Shown here: piece by piece, positions 13,577 to 14,584 of the stretch
Layout: each line of letters opens with the position of its first letter
Position numbering within the stretch: position 1 is the first letter of the stretch
Assembly: GCA_002452555.1 (NCBI GenBank)
Contig: DKER01000171.1
Location: 1 to 14,584, forward strand
Reading direction: 5' to 3'
Length of the DNA: 14,584 nucleotides
Origin: Fidelibacterota bacterium UBA6817
GTDB taxonomy: Bacteria; Fidelibacterota; Fidelibacteria; Fidelibacterales; Fidelibacteraceae
Program-made: the position numbers and the translations under genes
The notes under the pieces: model-generated
Told to the model about the DNA's origin: nothing
The model's database searches: none
Seen by the model: only the letters and a program-made list of their open reading frames with translations

Positions 13577-14584
13577 AGGATTGCCTGCTGTTTCAACGGT
13601 TTATTTTGTCCGTAACACACAGGAAAGAGTGATAATAGAATGAAACCTGCAGCCAGTGTTAGTAATCCATAACCAAAAAAGGGCGTTGAAACCGGGAACA
13701 CCGATGACAGGAAAAAATATGGCAGATTGTTAACCCAAATGAGCACACCAAGTATGGTAATTCCCGACAGGTTAAGGAGAAGACGCTTAATGCGCTTTAC
13801 ATCAGACAACGGGTTAAAACGGCGTTTCCCCTGAATTAATCCGTATAGTACATGACTTAAAAGAAAGATAGCAGTCAAAATAGTCAGGATAATCATACCT
13901 TGAAAAATCCGTGATGCCGCGATGATACGACTCATTCCTACCGGTGGAATATCAAGCCATTGTGTCCATGTGAGGAGTATTTTACCAAAAAAGGGCCAGC
14001 TTCTCTGACTGTTGGTGAGCAGCACAATTCCTTCTCCTTTCTCCGGTAAAAGATGAAAGTGGGTCATCCAGCCGTGCCCCTGGCCCCCATGCCACACCGC
14101 ATTTGTTCCGTCAGAGAGCTTTTCCACAAAGTGACCATACCCGTAACCATCTGTCACAAATCCATAGAGCCCCTTTACATCTGTATAAGGGACATAAATC
14201 CTTGACAGACTTTCCGGTTGAAGCACATGTTTTCCATCGCCGGCATCGGCCGTCAGAAAGCGAGCGATATCCGATACCGTAGCCATGAGTCCACCGGAGG
14301 CATGAACCGGATATACATAGGGCGGCACCGGTGTCCCGTCTGTTTCATAACCGGTTGGAATAGACTTAAGTTCTTCCTGACTGAAAGTAAAACCCGAATG
14401 GTTCATCCCCAGAGGCAATAGAATTTCCTCTTTCATAAATGAAGAAAAACGCTGACCGCTTACTTTCTCAATTAAAACTTCCAGCAAATTAAACCCAACA
14501 TTTGAGTAATAAAATTTTGTCCCGGGTTCATAAATCAATTGGATTTCCGGACTAAGGTATTCTTCAACTGACGGCATCATGCCA
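13573..14584 (-). CDS. Serine hydrolase of the beta-lactamase/PBP fold with a membrane tail (5' end cut by window edge)
   Basis: The C-terminal part of a PF00144-type serine hydrolase (class C beta-lactamase, AmpH/EstB and related esterases and peptidases). The frame is open to the right edge: an ATG pair at 14580 is preceded by a Gly codon and more coding sequence, so the catalytic SxxK motif lies outside. Visible signatures, numbered from that Met, are the YxN motif FYYSNVGFNLLEVLIEKVSG (23-42), HASGGLMATVSDIARFL (93-109) and the HxG-type third motif VWHGGQGHGW (162-171). After the enzyme domain, membrane segments at about 226-248, 267-285 and 303-323 form a membrane tail, an arrangement seen in many uncharacterised relatives. 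The catalytic domain would face the periplasm if the tail anchors it. The stop overlaps the NlpE-like gene (GTGA). Substrate unknown; antibiotic resistance should not be assumed. Confidence 0.9.
   Translation of the reverse strand, partial: GMMPSVEEYLSPEIQLIYEPGTKFYYSNVGFNLLEVLIEKVSGQRFSSFMKEEILLPLGMNHSGFTFSQEELKSIPTGYETDGTPVPPYVYPVHASGGLMATVSDIARFLTADAGDGKHVLQPESLSRIYVPYTDVKGLYGFVTDGYGYGHFVEKLSDGTNAVWHGGQGHGWMTHFHLLPEKGEGIVLLTNSQRSWPFFGKILLTWTQWLDIPPVGMSRIIAASRIFQGMIILTILTAIFLLSHVLYGLIQGKRRFNPLSDVKRIKRLLLNLSGITILGVLIWVNNLPYFFLSSVFPVSTPFFGYGLLTLAAGFILLSLFPVCYGQNKPLKQQAIL

Noticed and set aside
13573..14584. Antibiotic-resistance beta-lactamase
   Set aside because: The PF00144 fold covers esterases, peptidases and other hydrolases. 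The catalytic SxxK is outside the window, and the membrane tail is unlike secreted AmpC enzymes.
1..14584. CRISPR array, mobile element, prophage, toxin-antitoxin or defence system
   Set aside because: I found no regularly spaced repeats, transposase or integrase, terminal inverted repeats or defence domains. The gene order is continuous housekeeping and envelope operons on one strand.

Overview
This window of about 14.6 kb is moderately AT-rich by eye (not computed) and tightly packed. Every supported gene is on the minus strand. The gene set is mostly housekeeping and cell-envelope functions from a Gram-negative-type bacterium. A DUF2851 protein next to a stand-alone heptose adenylyltransferase domain (RfaE2), an NlpE-like lipoprotein, and a 31-residue basic protein of the AURKAIP1/COX24 type all point to the Fibrobacterota-Chlorobi-Bacteroidota (FCB) neighbourhood. 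Several genes have strong Shine-Dalgarno sites (GGAGG, GAGGT, AGGAG), which is unlike typical Bacteroidota. I therefore favour a sister lineage of the Ignavibacteria, Calditrichota or Marinimicrobia kind. This is inference; no rRNA or other decisive marker is present.

Following transcription (high to low coordinates): (1) 14584-13084 holds the 3' part of a membrane-tailed serine hydrolase of the beta-lactamase/PBP fold, coupled by a GTGA overlap to an NlpE-like lipoprotein and followed by a probable terminator. (2) 12955-8362 is a surface-polysaccharide operon: a putative promoter, a non-hydrolysing UDP-sugar 2-epimerase (WecB/WbpI type), a polyprenyl-phosphate sugar-1-phosphate transferase, a DegT-family aminotransferase (WbpE-like) and a multi-pass UPF0104 protein. 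(3) 8312-1263 is a probable long operon: serS, plsC, a DUF2851 gene, rfaE2, mltD (three LysM repeats), sppA, an HU gene and a 31-codon basic protein gene, ending in a candidate terminator. It covers translation, phospholipid and LPS-core precursors, peptidoglycan remodelling, membrane-protein turnover and nucleoid structure. (4) 1189-1 is xseA (exonuclease VII large subunit), running off the left edge; its start codon sits just behind an 11-bp inverted repeat.

Many junctions overlap by 4 bases (ATGA or GTGA) or have the next ribosome binding site abutting the previous stop codon (TAAGAGGT, TAAGGAGG), so translational coupling is likely throughout. I moved four starts (rfaE2, serS, the aminotransferase and the epimerase) to internal ATGs on the basis of ribosome binding sites, gene overlaps and family N-termini.

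I see no mobile element, CRISPR array, tRNA, rRNA or defence system. No stretch longer than about 220 bases lacks a gene. The points most worth a second look are the 31-residue ribosomal-type protein, the structured leader between it and xseA, the nuclease-like motif layout of the DUF2851 protein, and the hint of a diacetamido-uronic acid pathway in the polysaccharide operon.
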